Below, one piece after another: positions 18,427 to 28,132 of a stretch of 64,000 bases of DNA. How positions within the stretch are numbered: the first letter of the stretch is position 1; every line of letters starts with the position of its first letter. The notes beneath the pieces were generated by a model. It searched no databases and was not told the DNA's origin. It was given only the letters and a program-made list of their open reading frames with translations. A program made the translations under genes and the position numbers. The DNA comes from Parabacteroides timonensis (GTDB lineage Bacteria; Bacteroidota; Bacteroidia; Bacteroidales; Tannerellaceae), in contig NZ_LT669941.1 in assembly GCF_900128505.1 (NCBI RefSeq), positions 1,845,760 through 1,909,759 of the forward strand, read 5' to 3'.

Positions 18427-19629
18427 ATGAAAAGTATTATAATTCTGGGAGACGGCATGGCCGACGAACCCATCGAGGCACTTGGAGGCAAGACTCCCAT
18501 GCAATATGCAGATACTCCCTATATGGACAAGCTGGCCGCAATGGGAGTCACCGGGCAAATGAAAACAGTTGCCGACGGTTTTCATCCGGGCAGCGAAGTT
18601 GCCAACATGGCCGTATTGGGATACGACTTACCCAAAGTATACGAAGGACGTGGTGTATTGGAAGCAGCCAGTATCGGTGTCACCCTCCAACCGGGTGAGA
18701 TGGCGATGCGTTGCAACCTGATCTGTGTGGAAGGAGAAATACTGAAAAACCATTCCGCCGGACATATTCACACCGAAGAAGCCGACGAATTAATACAATT
18801 CCTCAACGAGAAACTGGGCTCCGACCGGGTTAAGTTCTATACAGGAGTATCTTATCGCCACCTGCTAGTGATAAAAGGCGGCGATAAAAGACTGGATTGC
18901 ACGCCCCCGCACGATGTGCCCCTCCATCCTTTCCGTCCTCTGATGGTAAAACCCGAAGTTGCTAAAGCAAAAGAGACAGCCGATCTATTGAACGACCTGA
19001 TCCTGCAATCACAGGAAATATTAAAGGATCATCCCGTAAACCTCAAACGGATTGCCGCAGGAAAAGATCCGGCCAACAGTATCTGGCCCTGGTCGCCCGG
19101 TTATCGTCCTGCCATGCAGACTATGCAGGAAATGTACGGATTTGAAAAAGGCTCCGTTATTTCCGCTGTCGACCTGATCCGTGGTATCGGTGTTTATGCC
19201 GGACTCGAGGTGATCAATGTGGAAGGAGCTACCGGTTTATACGACACAAACTATGAGGGCAAAGCGTATGCCGCCCTTGAAGCCCTTAAGACAAACGATT
19301 TCGTTTACCTTCACGTAGAAGCCAGCGATGAAGCCGGACACGAAGGAGATGTCGACCTGAAAATAAAAACAATCGAGTATCTTGATAAGCGGGCCATCCG
19401 TATTATTTACGAAGAGTTACAGAAATGGAATGAACCGGTCGCCATTGCCGTACTCCCCGATCACCCGACACCTTGCTCGATCCGTACACATACCAACACA
19501 CCTGTTCCTTTCCTGATCTATAAACCAGGACAGGAACCGGATTCAGTAACTTGTTTCGACGAGTTCTCCGTATTGACAGGAAAGTATGGCGTACTTGAAA
19601 AAGATGAATTTATAAAGGAATTATTATGA
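18427..19629 (+). CDS. ApgM-type phosphoglycerate mutase-like protein, probable homoserine kinase
   Basis: A member of the archaeal-type cofactor-independent phosphoglycerate mutase (aPGAM) branch of the alkaline-phosphatase superfamily, 400 residues. The N-terminal metal motif IILGDGMADEPI, the nucleophile region GSEVANMAVLGYD and the C-terminal metal site LPDHPTPCSIRTHTNTPVPF are all present. It lies between thrA and thrC with a 2-base gap and a 4-base ATGA overlap, and no GHMP-type thrB is present in the window. In comparative genomics this family in this position is proposed to act as homoserine kinase, the missing step between ThrA and ThrC. That role is inference from context. Confidence 0.85.
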   Translation: MKSIIILGDGMADEPIEALGGKTPMQYADTPYMDKLAAMGVTGQMKTVADGFHPGSEVANMAVLGYDLPKVYEGRGVLEAASIGVTLQPGEMAMRCNLICVEGEILKNHSAGHIHTEEADELIQFLNEKLGSDRVKFYTGVSYRHLLVIKGGDKRLDCTPPHDVPLHPFRPLMVKPEVAKAKETADLLNDLILQSQEILKDHPVNLKRIAAGKDPANSIWPWSPGYRPAMQTMQEMYGFEKGSVISAVDLIRGIGVYAGLEVINVEGATGLYDTNYEGKAYAALEALKTNDFVYLHVEASDEAGHEGDVDLKIKTIEYLDKRAIRIIYEELQKWNEPVAIAVLPDHPTPCSIRTHTNTPVPFLIYKPGQEPDSVTCFDEFSVLTGKYGVLEKDEFIKELL

Positions 19630-20939
19630 AATATTACAGCACAAACAAAAAAGCTCCGCTGGCCACCCTCGAAGAAGCCGTAGTGAAAGGTCTGGCGAGC
19701 GACAAAGGGTTATACATGCCCGAACATATTACCAGACTGGATGAAGGTACGATCGATAATATGAAGAATCAGTCTTTCCACGAAATAGCCTGTACGGTAG
19801 CACAAGCTTTTTTTGGTGAAGATATCGAACCGGAGACTCTGGATGAAATTGTCAAAGACACTTTGTCATTCGAAACTCCGGTAGTACATGTACATGACAA
19901 TATTTACAGTCTTGAATTGTTCCACGGTCCAACGTTGGCGTTTAAAGATGTCGGCGGTCGTTTTATGGCCCGTCTGTTGGGGTATTTCATCAAAAAGGAA
20001 GGCCTGAAAGAAGTCAATGTACTGGTTGCTACTTCCGGAGATACCGGAAGCGCCGTAGCCAACGGATTTCTGGGAGTGCCGGGTATTCATGTGTATGTGC
20101 TTTATCCGAAAGGAAAAGTCAGTCCGATCCAGGAATGCCAGTTCACTACATTGGGACAAAACATTACTGCTTTGGAGATAGACGGAACTTTCGACGATTG
20201 CCAGGCATTGGTTAAGTCAGCTTTTATGGATGAGGAACTGAACCGTCATATGAAACTGACCTCAGCTAATTCAATCAATGTGGCCCGTTTCCTTCCGCAG
20301 TCCTTTTACTATTTCAATGCTTATGCACAATTAGATAAGATTGGTAAAGCCGATAATCTGGTCATTTCTGTTCCCAGCGGTAACTTCGGTAATATCACTG
20401 CCGGTATTTTTGCCAACTGGATGGGATTACCCGTTAAACGCTTTATTGCAGCCAACAATCGCAATGATGTATTCCTCAAATACCTGGAAACTGGAGTTTA
20501 TACTCCGCGTCCTTCAGTTGCTACGATTGCAAATGCGATGGACGTCGGCGATCCGAGTAACTTTGCCCGTATCATGGATCTGTTCGATATCTATGGAGAT
20601 AAACATCAGGAAATATGCCAACGTATCACCGGCTATCGCTTCACCGACGAAGAGATCGAACAGACAATCAGATATGTATATAAGAACGATGGATATCTAC
20701 TCGACCCACACGGTGCTTGTGGCTACCAGGCCTTGATACAAAATGCACTTGATGCCGACGAAACCGGTTTATTCCTGGAAACAGCCCATCCGGCTAAATT
20801 CAAAGATACAGTCGACCGTATCCTGGAAGCAAATATTAAAATTCCTGCTAAATTGCAGGCATTCATGAAAGGTACGAAACAAAGTATCGAACTAAACAAA
20901 GAGTTCGATACATTCAAGTCGTATCTGATGTCAAAATAA
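19626..20939 (+). CDS. thrC: Threonine synthase
   Basis: PLP enzyme converting O-phosphohomoserine to threonine, 437 residues. YYSTNKKAPLATLEEAVVKG is the typical N-terminus; the PLP lysine is K107 in GPTLAFKD; ATSGDTGSAVANG and the phosphate-binding SVPSGNFGNITAG follow. The start ATG overlaps the stop of the preceding gene (ATGA). It ends the threonine operon and is followed by an intrinsic terminator at 20969-21012. Confidence 0.97.
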   Translation: MKYYSTNKKAPLATLEEAVVKGLASDKGLYMPEHITRLDEGTIDNMKNQSFHEIACTVAQAFFGEDIEPETLDEIVKDTLSFETPVVHVHDNIYSLELFHGPTLAFKDVGGRFMARLLGYFIKKEGLKEVNVLVATSGDTGSAVANGFLGVPGIHVYVLYPKGKVSPIQECQFTTLGQNITALEIDGTFDDCQALVKSAFMDEELNRHMKLTSANSINVARFLPQSFYYFNAYAQLDKIGKADNLVISVPSGNFGNITAGIFANWMGLPVKRFIAANNRNDVFLKYLETGVYTPRPSVATIANAMDVGDPSNFARIMDLFDIYGDKHQEICQRITGYRFTDEEIEQTIRYVYKNDGYLLDPHGACGYQALIQNALDADETGLFLETAHPAKFKDTVDRILEANIKIPAKLQAFMKGTKQSIELNKEFDTFKSYLMSK

Positions 20940-20968
20940 AGGACTCCCAATATAATTCTATAAAACAA

Positions 20969-21012
20969 ATGCCATCAGGAATGTCTTTATACACTTTTGA
21001 TGGCATTTACTT
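20969..21012 (+). terminator. Intrinsic terminator after thrC
   Basis: ATGCCATCA (20969-20977) pairs with TGATGGCAT (20998-21006), followed by TTACTTTATT. The loop is 20 bases, a little long. Confidence 0.65.
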
Positions 21013-21031
21013 TATTCAAATCACAAAATAC

Positions 21032-21388
21032 TCAAACGACTTTTTCCAAATATTCTTTCAATATCAAAGCATGATTATGATCCGGACTCTTGGCAGCATA
21101 AAGCAAAGTAACAATCGGATATTTCTTTATTTCTTCAACAAACTTTTTAACGGCATCCGAACCTGCCAACTCCTTTTTATACAAAGCAGCAAACTGCTCC
21201 CATCTCTCATCGGGTGCCTGATGAAACCATTCACGTAACTCCGGAGAAGGTGTTATCGCTTTTTCCCATAAATCATAATGCAGAGCCTCCTTCTTCATTC
21301 CCCTTGGCCATAGACGGTCTACCAAAACCCTATAACCATCCGACTCATCAGGATCTTCATAAACTCGTTTTAATTTAATATGTATCAT
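21032..21388 (-). CDS. DUF488 family protein
   Basis: A 118-residue cytoplasmic protein matching the short DUF488 family: IKLKRVYEDPDESDGYRVLVDRLWPRG at the N-terminus, DLWEKAITPSPELREWF in the middle and VTLLYAAKSPDHNHALILKE at the C-terminus. It is full length. The molecular function of the family is not established. It is a lone gene on the minus strand between the threonine operon and the ferritin-like gene. Confidence 0.88.
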   Translation of the reverse strand: MIHIKLKRVYEDPDESDGYRVLVDRLWPRGMKKEALHYDLWEKAITPSPELREWFHQAPDERWEQFAALYKKELAGSDAVKKFVEEIKKYPIVTLLYAAKSPDHNHALILKEYLEKVV

Positions 21389-21535
21389 ACTCTCATTTGT
21401 ATATCAGTTCCTTATATAAACAAGATTTATAAACGTATTGTTATCATCAATATTCTTACTCTGTTTTTCCATATTCCAGTAAACATCCCCGACAGCAGTA
21501 GTGTTATATACATACAAAACATAAATAAACAAATT

Positions 21536-21949
21536 ATGAGTACAACAGTAAAATCAGAACAAAAAGAAAAAGTAGCTCATACTTCAAATAAAGAGCTTGC
21601 AACATTTATTGGAGAACTGTTTTCCTTCAACAGTAGTTTAAAATTATTCCACTGGAGTGTAACCGGAACGGGTAGCTACGCTAAACATATGGCTTTGGAT
21701 GAAGCCATCGCTTCTTTATTGGATGTGATCGACAGAATTACAGAAACAACATACGCCATGGTTGGTGACATGCAGATTGCAATTCCCGAAACCAAAACTC
21801 CGAAGGACATTGTAAAACATGCTACGGATTTCTACAACTATGTAGAAAAACACAGAGATCTGTTTCCCGAAGCATTCTCTCAATCTATTATCGATGATTA
21901 TCAGGAAGCAATCCAGCAATTGCTTTACAGGTTAATCAGATTGCAGTAA
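21536..21949 (+). CDS. Ferritin-like/Dps-related protein (DUF5856-like)
   Basis: The frame is open from 21380, but translation most likely starts at the ATG at 21536 (MSTTVKSEQKEK), giving 137 residues; upstream sequence looks non-coding. The segment SSLKLFHWSVTGTGSYAKHMALDEA resembles the Dps/ferritin-like helix carrying the ferroxidase His and Asp/Glu residues, and the whole is predicted to be helical. Similar short Bacteroidetes proteins are placed in DUF5856. Iron binding is an inference from the LFHW...H...DE pattern. A bidirectional terminator follows. Confidence 0.7.
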   Translation: MSTTVKSEQKEKVAHTSNKELATFIGELFSFNSSLKLFHWSVTGTGSYAKHMALDEAIASLLDVIDRITETTYAMVGDMQIAIPETKTPKDIVKHATDFYNYVEKHRDLFPEAFSQSIIDDYQEAIQQLLYRLIRLQ

Positions 21950-21984
21950 TCTATAATTCAATTGTTCTTTTTTTGATATAAATT

Positions 21985-22016
21985 AAAAAGTTATCTCTTT
22001 AAGGAGATAACTTTTT
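21985..22016. terminator. Bidirectional intrinsic terminator
   Basis: AAAAAGTTATCTC (21985-21997) and GAGATAACTTTTT (22004-22016) form a perfect stem with a 6-base loop. A and T tracts on both sides let it serve both the ferritin-like gene (+) and the LacI-ended sugar operon (-). Confidence 0.85.
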
Positions 22017-22027
22017 ATGTTTTAATC

Positions 22028-23029
22028 CTATTCTATCATTAATTTGGCTGATAATTTATGAATCAACTTATCATCAGTTTCCTCTTCCTCAATTTGCTTT
22101 ATTAATAGTTGAGATGCTAATCGTCCCATATCCGCTATTGGCTGATGAATATAAGGAATAAAAACCGGCATGAAATCAAAGGCATCACTTTTATCAAAAC
22201 AAACAACATGCACGTCTTCTTCTATCCGAAATTTCAAATTCAACAATTGCTTGATTCCAGTCATAGCAATCGTGTTTGTTGCAAAAAGAATGCCATCCAT
22301 ATCTTTCCTTTTTTGAGCCAGCCAGGTTATTGCCCCAATGATATCTTCGTCCATAAATTTATAACGTACTTTTTTTACTAACCCTTCATCATATAAACCG
22401 GCATCTTTCAATGCATTAGTGTACCCTCTTTCACGTTCAGCCATATGAGGTTGGTTATTCTCATAAATAAGCAATGCTATTTTCTTACAATGAATATCTA
22501 TTAAATATCGGGTCGCTTCATGAGCAACCTGATAATTATCAATTAATACACTATTTACTTGCAATGATGGATAATAACGGTCTATCAAAACTAAAGGTAT
22601 ATGGTTATTTACAAGTTGTGCGATATTTTTCTCTCCGAATTCAGTTGGAACAATAATAAATCCATCAACCTGGCGACTTCTTAACAGACTTATCATCCTT
22701 TCCATCTGCAAATCACTTTCGTCTGTATTCATTATAATAACAGCATATCCTGCTTTTTCCATTTCTTCCTGCACATAAAAAGCCAATGTACCGAAAAAAG
22801 GGTTGGATATATCAGCAACAAGCAGTCCTATCGTCTGTGAACGACCACTTTGCAAACTCATTGCTAACCTGTTCGGCTGATAATTCATTTCATGAGCTAC
22901 CTTTTTTATCTTTTCAGACATTTCCTTTCCGACACGACCATTTTTATTTTTTCCAGTCAAGACCAGAGATACAGTCGCTGTAGAAACTCCTACAGCTTGA
23001 GCTATATCTTTTATAGATATTCTTTTCAT
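22028..23029 (-). CDS. LacI family transcriptional regulator of the sugar locus
   Basis: N-terminal LacI helix-turn-helix (ISIKDIAQAVGVSTATVSLV, then NYQPNRLAMSL hinge) and a periplasmic-binding-protein-like sensor domain (IGLLVADISNPFFGTLAFYV onward). The start is placed at 23029 (MKRISIKDIAQ), 333 residues; an ATG three codons upstream (23038) is possible. The longer frame to 23062 lacks support. It is the last gene of the ten-gene locus, 42 bases after the symporter. The three TTAAWCGATTAA palindromes upstream of fucI look like LacI-family operators and this is the obvious candidate to bind them. Confidence 0.93.
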   Translation of the reverse strand: MKRISIKDIAQAVGVSTATVSLVLTGKNKNGRVGKEMSEKIKKVAHEMNYQPNRLAMSLQSGRSQTIGLLVADISNPFFGTLAFYVQEEMEKAGYAVIIMNTDESDLQMERMISLLRSRQVDGFIIVPTEFGEKNIAQLVNNHIPLVLIDRYYPSLQVNSVLIDNYQVAHEATRYLIDIHCKKIALLIYENNQPHMAERERGYTNALKDAGLYDEGLVKKVRYKFMDEDIIGAITWLAQKRKDMDGILFATNTIAMTGIKQLLNLKFRIEEDVHVVCFDKSDAFDFMPVFIPYIHQPIADMGRLASQLLIKQIEEEETDDKLIHKLSAKLMIE

Positions 23030-23071
23030 ACGTTCCATCATAAATTCCATGCAAAGTAACAAAAAATAACT

Positions 23072-24514
23072 CTATTTACTACCCTGTTTTCCAGCGAATA
23101 GAGATAATAAGAACCCTACTAAAAATATTAAAATTGTTCCAAATACAATAGTCAGATAGCTATGGAATACCGTATTATTACCGAAACTCATCCAGGCAAT
23201 CAGAATAACCCCACAAATAACTCCAACCATCGCATGAATACTCTTTACTCGCTTTGCCATATATCCCAGTAAGAAAAGTCCTAACATTCCTCCGCTAAAT
23301 ATAGCAGCTAAACTCCACCAGGCTTCAAGGGCACTCTGTACAGACATCATAGCCAAGCCTAATCCCATCCCCAGAATACCTAAAATAAAAGAAGTTCCAT
23401 AAAGAACATACATATTCTGTTTATCCGTCATTTTTCGTTTATGTTGAAAGAAATCTGTCAGAATAATAGTGGCAGAACTATTGATACTGGTTGAAACAGT
23501 ACTCATACCCGCAGCACAAATAGCAGCAATCAATAGACCTGTAATGCCAGTCGGCAAACCATGAACAATAAAATACGGGAAAACAGCATCATTGGTTATA
23601 CCTTCAGGAAGTAATTCCGGTGACACTGTATAATAAGCGAACAGAGCAGTTCCTATAAAAAAGAAAAACATACTTACCGGAACATATAGAAGGCCGCCAA
23701 ATAAAGCAGCAGAGCGTGCACTTTTGTCATCTTTAGCTGTTTTATAACGCTGTACATAATTCTGATCGATACCATAATTCTGCAAATTGATAAAAAGACC
23801 ATACACCAATGTTACCCAGAAAGTAGTAGTACTCAACTCTGGTCCAAAACTACCTAATGAGAATTTATCATATTCCATCGCAATAGAAAACAATTGTGAA
23901 GGGCCTTCTGGCATAGAAAACAATAAAACCAATACGCAAGCCAGTGCTCCGGCAATCAAAACGATACCTTGTATAGCATCTGTCCATATTACAGCTGTTA
24001 TCCCGCCTAACACAGAATAAATAACCACACAAAGTCCGGAAACAACAATAATAACCGGTATACTCCAGCCTAACATAGAGTGCAACGGCAAAGCCATTAA
24101 ATACAAAACAGAGCCGATCCTGGCCACCTGTGTCAATAAATAGCAACAGGATGCATATACCCTGGCCCAATATCCGAATCTTTCTTCTAAATAACTATAG
24201 GCAGATATACTACTGATATTCCGATAAAAAGGGACAAAGTATTTAGCTGCTATCCAGGAGGCTATTGGAATAGACAAACTGAATACAAACGGATTCCAGT
24301 TTCCCATATAAGCATTCCCTGGCAATGCCAGAAAGCTGATACTACTGACATAGGTTGCAAAGATGGACATCCCCACCACCCAGGCAGGTAATCTACCTCC
24401 AGCAGATGTATATTCGTTCGAATTCCTGTTTTTAGAAAAAAACGAGCATCCAAATAGTAAAGTCCCTGCCATAAAGGCAAAGAAAACGATAAAGTCGAGT
24501 ATTGATAGTTCCAT
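23072..24514 (-). CDS. Sodium:solute symporter (SSS family)
   Basis: A 480-residue inner-membrane protein with about 13 hydrophobic helices. SSS signatures are visible: the N-terminal DFIVFFAFMAGTLLFG helix, GGRLPAWVVGMSIFATYVSS, the YSYLEERFGYWARVYAS loop, and GGITAVIWTDAIQGIVLIAG. The last two correspond to segments that line the sodium/substrate pathway in the family. It lies between the kinase and LacI genes, so it probably imports the monosaccharide released by the locus. Substrate is inferred from context only. Confidence 0.92.
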   Translation of the reverse strand: MELSILDFIVFFAFMAGTLLFGCSFFSKNRNSNEYTSAGGRLPAWVVGMSIFATYVSSISFLALPGNAYMGNWNPFVFSLSIPIASWIAAKYFVPFYRNISSISAYSYLEERFGYWARVYASCCYLLTQVARIGSVLYLMALPLHSMLGWSIPVIIVVSGLCVVIYSVLGGITAVIWTDAIQGIVLIAGALACVLVLLFSMPEGPSQLFSIAMEYDKFSLGSFGPELSTTTFWVTLVYGLFINLQNYGIDQNYVQRYKTAKDDKSARSAALFGGLLYVPVSMFFFFIGTALFAYYTVSPELLPEGITNDAVFPYFIVHGLPTGITGLLIAAICAAGMSTVSTSINSSATIILTDFFQHKRKMTDKQNMYVLYGTSFILGILGMGLGLAMMSVQSALEAWWSLAAIFSGGMLGLFLLGYMAKRVKSIHAMVGVICGVILIAWMSFGNNTVFHSYLTIVFGTILIFLVGFLLSLFAGKQGSK

Positions 24515-24536
24515 GGTATTTCTATAATAATTTACA

Positions 24537-26196
24537 TCATAATCTTGTTTCTATAAAATTGCCCAAATCTAAATATTTTTGATACAGAGATAAATACTGG
24601 CGGTGTTTCTCCTCATCCGGAGTATATTGAATAGTAAAACCTTTTCCCATAATCAGCTGGGCCTTTTCTACTTTTGGGTAGACTCCGGCTACAACAGCAG
24701 CAAACATGGCTGCTCCCAAAGCACAAGTTTGTTCGGAACGGGCAACTTTAATAGGCATATTCAATACATTAGCCAACGTTTGCATTATGAAAGGAGATTT
24801 TAAAGAGATCCCTCCAATCGCTGTTATGTTCTCAATCTTCACATGTTGCCTCAAAAAACAATCCACAATTGATTTTGAACCGAAAGCTGTGGCTTCAACT
24901 AAGGATTTAAAAAGTAACGGTGCAGAAGTACCCAACGTCAAACCGGAAATAAGTCCGGTTACATTCTGGTTGGCATCAGGCGTACGCCGTCCATTCAACC
25001 AATCAACAGAAACAGGTACACTTTCACTGACCGGTATTTTTTCTGCTTCTTCTGTCAATAATGGTAATATCTTGTTATCCAGCAACTGGATAAGATTTTC
25101 AGCATCTCTGTTATCACAGACTGACGGCAGCAGAGTCTCCAAAGGCCACAACAACAAATCTTTAAACCAGGCATATACATCACCGAACGCCGACTGTCCG
25201 GCTTCCAATCCAACCATTCCGGGCACTACAGAGCCGTCAACCTGTCCGCAAATTCCAGAGATCTGAGAGTCTTTTATCTCATCATAAGGAGAAACCATAA
25301 CATCACAAGTAGATGTCCCCATCACCCTAACAAATGTTTTTTCTGATATTTCGGCTCCAACAGCTCCCATATGACAGTCGAGAGCCCCTACACCTACCAC
25401 CACCCGAGTAGACAATCCCAAACGATCAGCCCATTCTTCCGACAAATATCCAGCACAAGTATCACTCGTATAAGTGGAATGATATAGATGTCCGTTGAAT
25501 AAGTCTAACAAAGGATCTAACGCGGTAAGAAAGTCAAAAGAAGGCAATCCCCCCCCATTTTTCACACCACATCGCTTTATGCCCTGCTGCACAGCGACTA
25601 CGATAAATCTTTCCCGGAAGAATGTTTCCTGTTAACAAAGCTGGCATCCAATCACAATGCTCAACCCAACTATAAGCAGACTTCCGTATTGCCGGATCAA
25701 CACGAAGTATATGTAGCATTTTAGCCCACACCCATTCGGCAGAATAAGTACTTCCACTATACGCTGTATAATCTATTTTCCAACGTTTAGCCAATTCATT
25801 TATCTCACTAGCTTCCTTTACAGCCGTATGATCTTTCCATAGAACAAACATGGCATTAGGATTGTCTGAAAACTCGGGTAACAAAGATAAAGGAGTTCCG
25901 TTCCTATCCAACAGTACGGGAGTAGATCCAGTCGTATCAATAGCTATGCCAACTACATTACAGGCAGTACCTTCCGGACAAATACTCAAAGTTTGCCTGA
26001 TAGCCAACTCCATACTTTCTATATAGTCCAACGGATGTTGGCGATACTGATTTACAGCAGGATTACAATAGAGTCCTCTCTTCCACCGGGGATAAAACTC
26101 AACAGCAGAAGCCAATTCTTCTCCAGTAAATACATCTACCAGTAATGTTCGGCAGGAATCAGTACCAAAATCGATACCTATTACATATTTATTCAT
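24537..26196 (-). pseudogene. araB: Ribulokinase (AraB type), frameshifted at a G8 tract
   Basis: Two overlapping frames together make one FGGY kinase. The N-terminal part (25534-26196) runs from NKYVIGIDFGTDSCRTLLVD to CAAGHKAMWCEKWGG and then ends in IAFF; the C-terminal part (24537-25592 frame) resumes exactly with LPSFDFLTALDPLLDLF. The break is at eight C on the + strand (25549-25556, G8 in the coding strand); seven would restore W-G-G-L-P and a 552-residue protein, normal for AraB. Similarity to E. coli AraB is strong throughout (NPNAMFVLWKDHTAV, GICGQVDGSVVPG, DWLNGRRTPDANQ). All other parts look intact, so recent slippage, phase variation or a sequencing error are the options. AraB enzymes phosphorylate L- and D-ribulose. 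Confidence 0.9.
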
Positions 26197-26202
26197 AACA
26201 AC

Positions 26203-28116
26203 TTATTTTTTCTTATTTGGATTTGTAAATAAATAAAGATGACCATCTTCTGCTCCAACTAATACATCTTTTATCCCATCTTTATTCCAATCCGAAACAG
26301 TCGGGCAAGTTGTGTGTCCGGCTAGCTTCTTTTCTCCCAGATCACCTCTGTCGATATAATAGACCTGTCCGTTTTCTTCTTTGACATTTTCCAGAAAAGC
26401 AATGTTTTTACTATTTATTATAATATCCAGATCTCCGTCACCATCCCAGTCTACAAAACACAATTTTCTACGTCCAGATCCTCCTGCTTGTTTATCGCTC
26501 AATCTTAAAAGTTCTGTCTTATCCGGCTGTATCTGATAGAAAATACGCTTACCAGGTTTCAACCAAAGCTCATTTCCTCTTTTAAACCGCTCATAAAAAC
26601 ATAAATACCCTTCGTGATCCAACATAACCAGATCCATTAATCCATCTTTATTCCAATCGATAGCAAACGCAGAGGTACGCCATTGAGTAACCAAATCCGT
26701 AGAACCCGGATTCCACCAGTTCCATATTGGCTTTTGAGGGATATTCCCCCAATCTACCTTCATTTTAAACGGTCCCTGAAGACAGGTTAAATCCCCTGTA
26801 TTTTTATACCAAAGAATTTCTCCCCAAATAGAATTAATAATTATATCCGGTCGACCATCACAATCCCAGTCGGCTACGGTTGGTACTGTATACCCCCATT
26901 TTGCTTCACATGGCCCCTGTATCGAACCATTTTCTCCGGCCATTATCCTTATTTTCTCATTGTTTGCTTTAAAAAAAACCGGAGCAGCCCATACCGGATT
27001 TTCGCCACCTGTAAGATTTTCGATAAAAGCTAAATCACCGGCAGAATTTCCGACAATCAAATCTTCGTCTCCATCACCGTCCCAATCTATACTGTATGGT
27101 GTTACCAAAGCTCCAAACTTTAAATTATCAGCTTTCTGTTTTAAATAAACCGGAGATTCGAAAACAGGCATACAATCTTTGACTTTTCCTGTATTTTTTA
27201 TAAATGCAATTCTTCCATCTTCTTCACCTGCCAGAATATCAACATGTCCATCCCCGTCAAAATCAATAGCTACCGGCACAAACATTTCCAATGTTATTTT
27301 AATTAATCCTTTATCATTTTCCAAATAACGGCCTTCTGTAAATACCGGTTTTTCACGAGTACCGATATTTTCATACCAAGTTAATTTATCAACAAACTCA
27401 CCACATATAATATCCTGATCACCGTCACCATCAAAATCGAACATCATCGGACAAGGATATCCGTATGCATCGATCGGTTTGGCACCAGCATTCAACCGTC
27501 CTTTATTGACATATTTTCCATTTTGATTTTCCAGTAGATAAACATATCCATGCAACGGACCATTTTTCCAGTTTCCTTCAGCATCAAATGCATTATCCCA
27601 ACCATAATCACTCCATTCATCGATACCGACCAAAATGTCCCAATCGCCATCATTGTCATAGTCAACATAACTCCATTTATTACTTCGGCTCTTTTTAATA
27701 TCCATAGCCGGGTTTACATCGACATTTATATCTACAATTTCTGAAAATAGATTATTTATAAAGTCTTTATATTCACCACCCGGCTTCAAGACATGTAGTT
27801 TATTTTCTTTATAAGAAGGATAAATAGTATTCATTCCTTCTCCAATCTTCACCGGTTTATCGAATAATGGATCATTCTTTGTTCCGATATTTTTGTAAAA
27901 ATAGAGTCCTTTATTAGGAGCAGAAGTACAGGAAACCAATATATCTAATAACCCGTCACTGTCATAATCAACAGGAATAGGTATAGGCCACAATCCAACT
28001 TCTAAATCGACAATCAAATCAGGATTGTTATATTTTATAATTGAGAAATCTTTAATTTCCCCATACAATGTAATTCCTGTAAACAAGAATATGAAAAGGA
28101 AGTTTATGCATTTCAT
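26203..28116 (-). CDS. Exported VCBS/FG-GAP repeat protein
   Basis: A 637-residue secreted protein with signal peptide MKCINFLFIFLFTGITLYG and many repeats of the form D-x-D-x-D-G-x-x-D-I (for example DYDSDGLLDILV, DFDGDGDQDIIC, DWDGDGDEDLIV, DWNKDGIKDVLV) spaced 50-80 residues apart. These are FG-GAP/VCBS calcium-binding blades that build a beta-propeller. No catalytic domain was recognised. In this locus it may be a surface sugar-binding protein or a divergent lyase/hydrolase scaffold; that is inference. It lies 6 bases upstream of the kinase and 16 bases after the BNR gene. Confidence 0.85.
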   Translation of the reverse strand: MKCINFLFIFLFTGITLYGEIKDFSIIKYNNPDLIVDLEVGLWPIPIPVDYDSDGLLDILVSCTSAPNKGLYFYKNIGTKNDPLFDKPVKIGEGMNTIYPSYKENKLHVLKPGGEYKDFINNLFSEIVDINVDVNPAMDIKKSRSNKWSYVDYDNDGDWDILVGIDEWSDYGWDNAFDAEGNWKNGPLHGYVYLLENQNGKYVNKGRLNAGAKPIDAYGYPCPMMFDFDGDGDQDIICGEFVDKLTWYENIGTREKPVFTEGRYLENDKGLIKITLEMFVPVAIDFDGDGHVDILAGEEDGRIAFIKNTGKVKDCMPVFESPVYLKQKADNLKFGALVTPYSIDWDGDGDEDLIVGNSAGDLAFIENLTGGENPVWAAPVFFKANNEKIRIMAGENGSIQGPCEAKWGYTVPTVADWDCDGRPDIIINSIWGEILWYKNTGDLTCLQGPFKMKVDWGNIPQKPIWNWWNPGSTDLVTQWRTSAFAIDWNKDGLMDLVMLDHEGYLCFYERFKRGNELWLKPGKRIFYQIQPDKTELLRLSDKQAGGSGRRKLCFVDWDGDGDLDIIINSKNIAFLENVKEENGQVYYIDRGDLGEKKLAGHTTCPTVSDWNKDGIKDVLVGAEDGHLYLFTNPNKKK

Positions 28117-28132
28117 ACCACACTATTTTATA

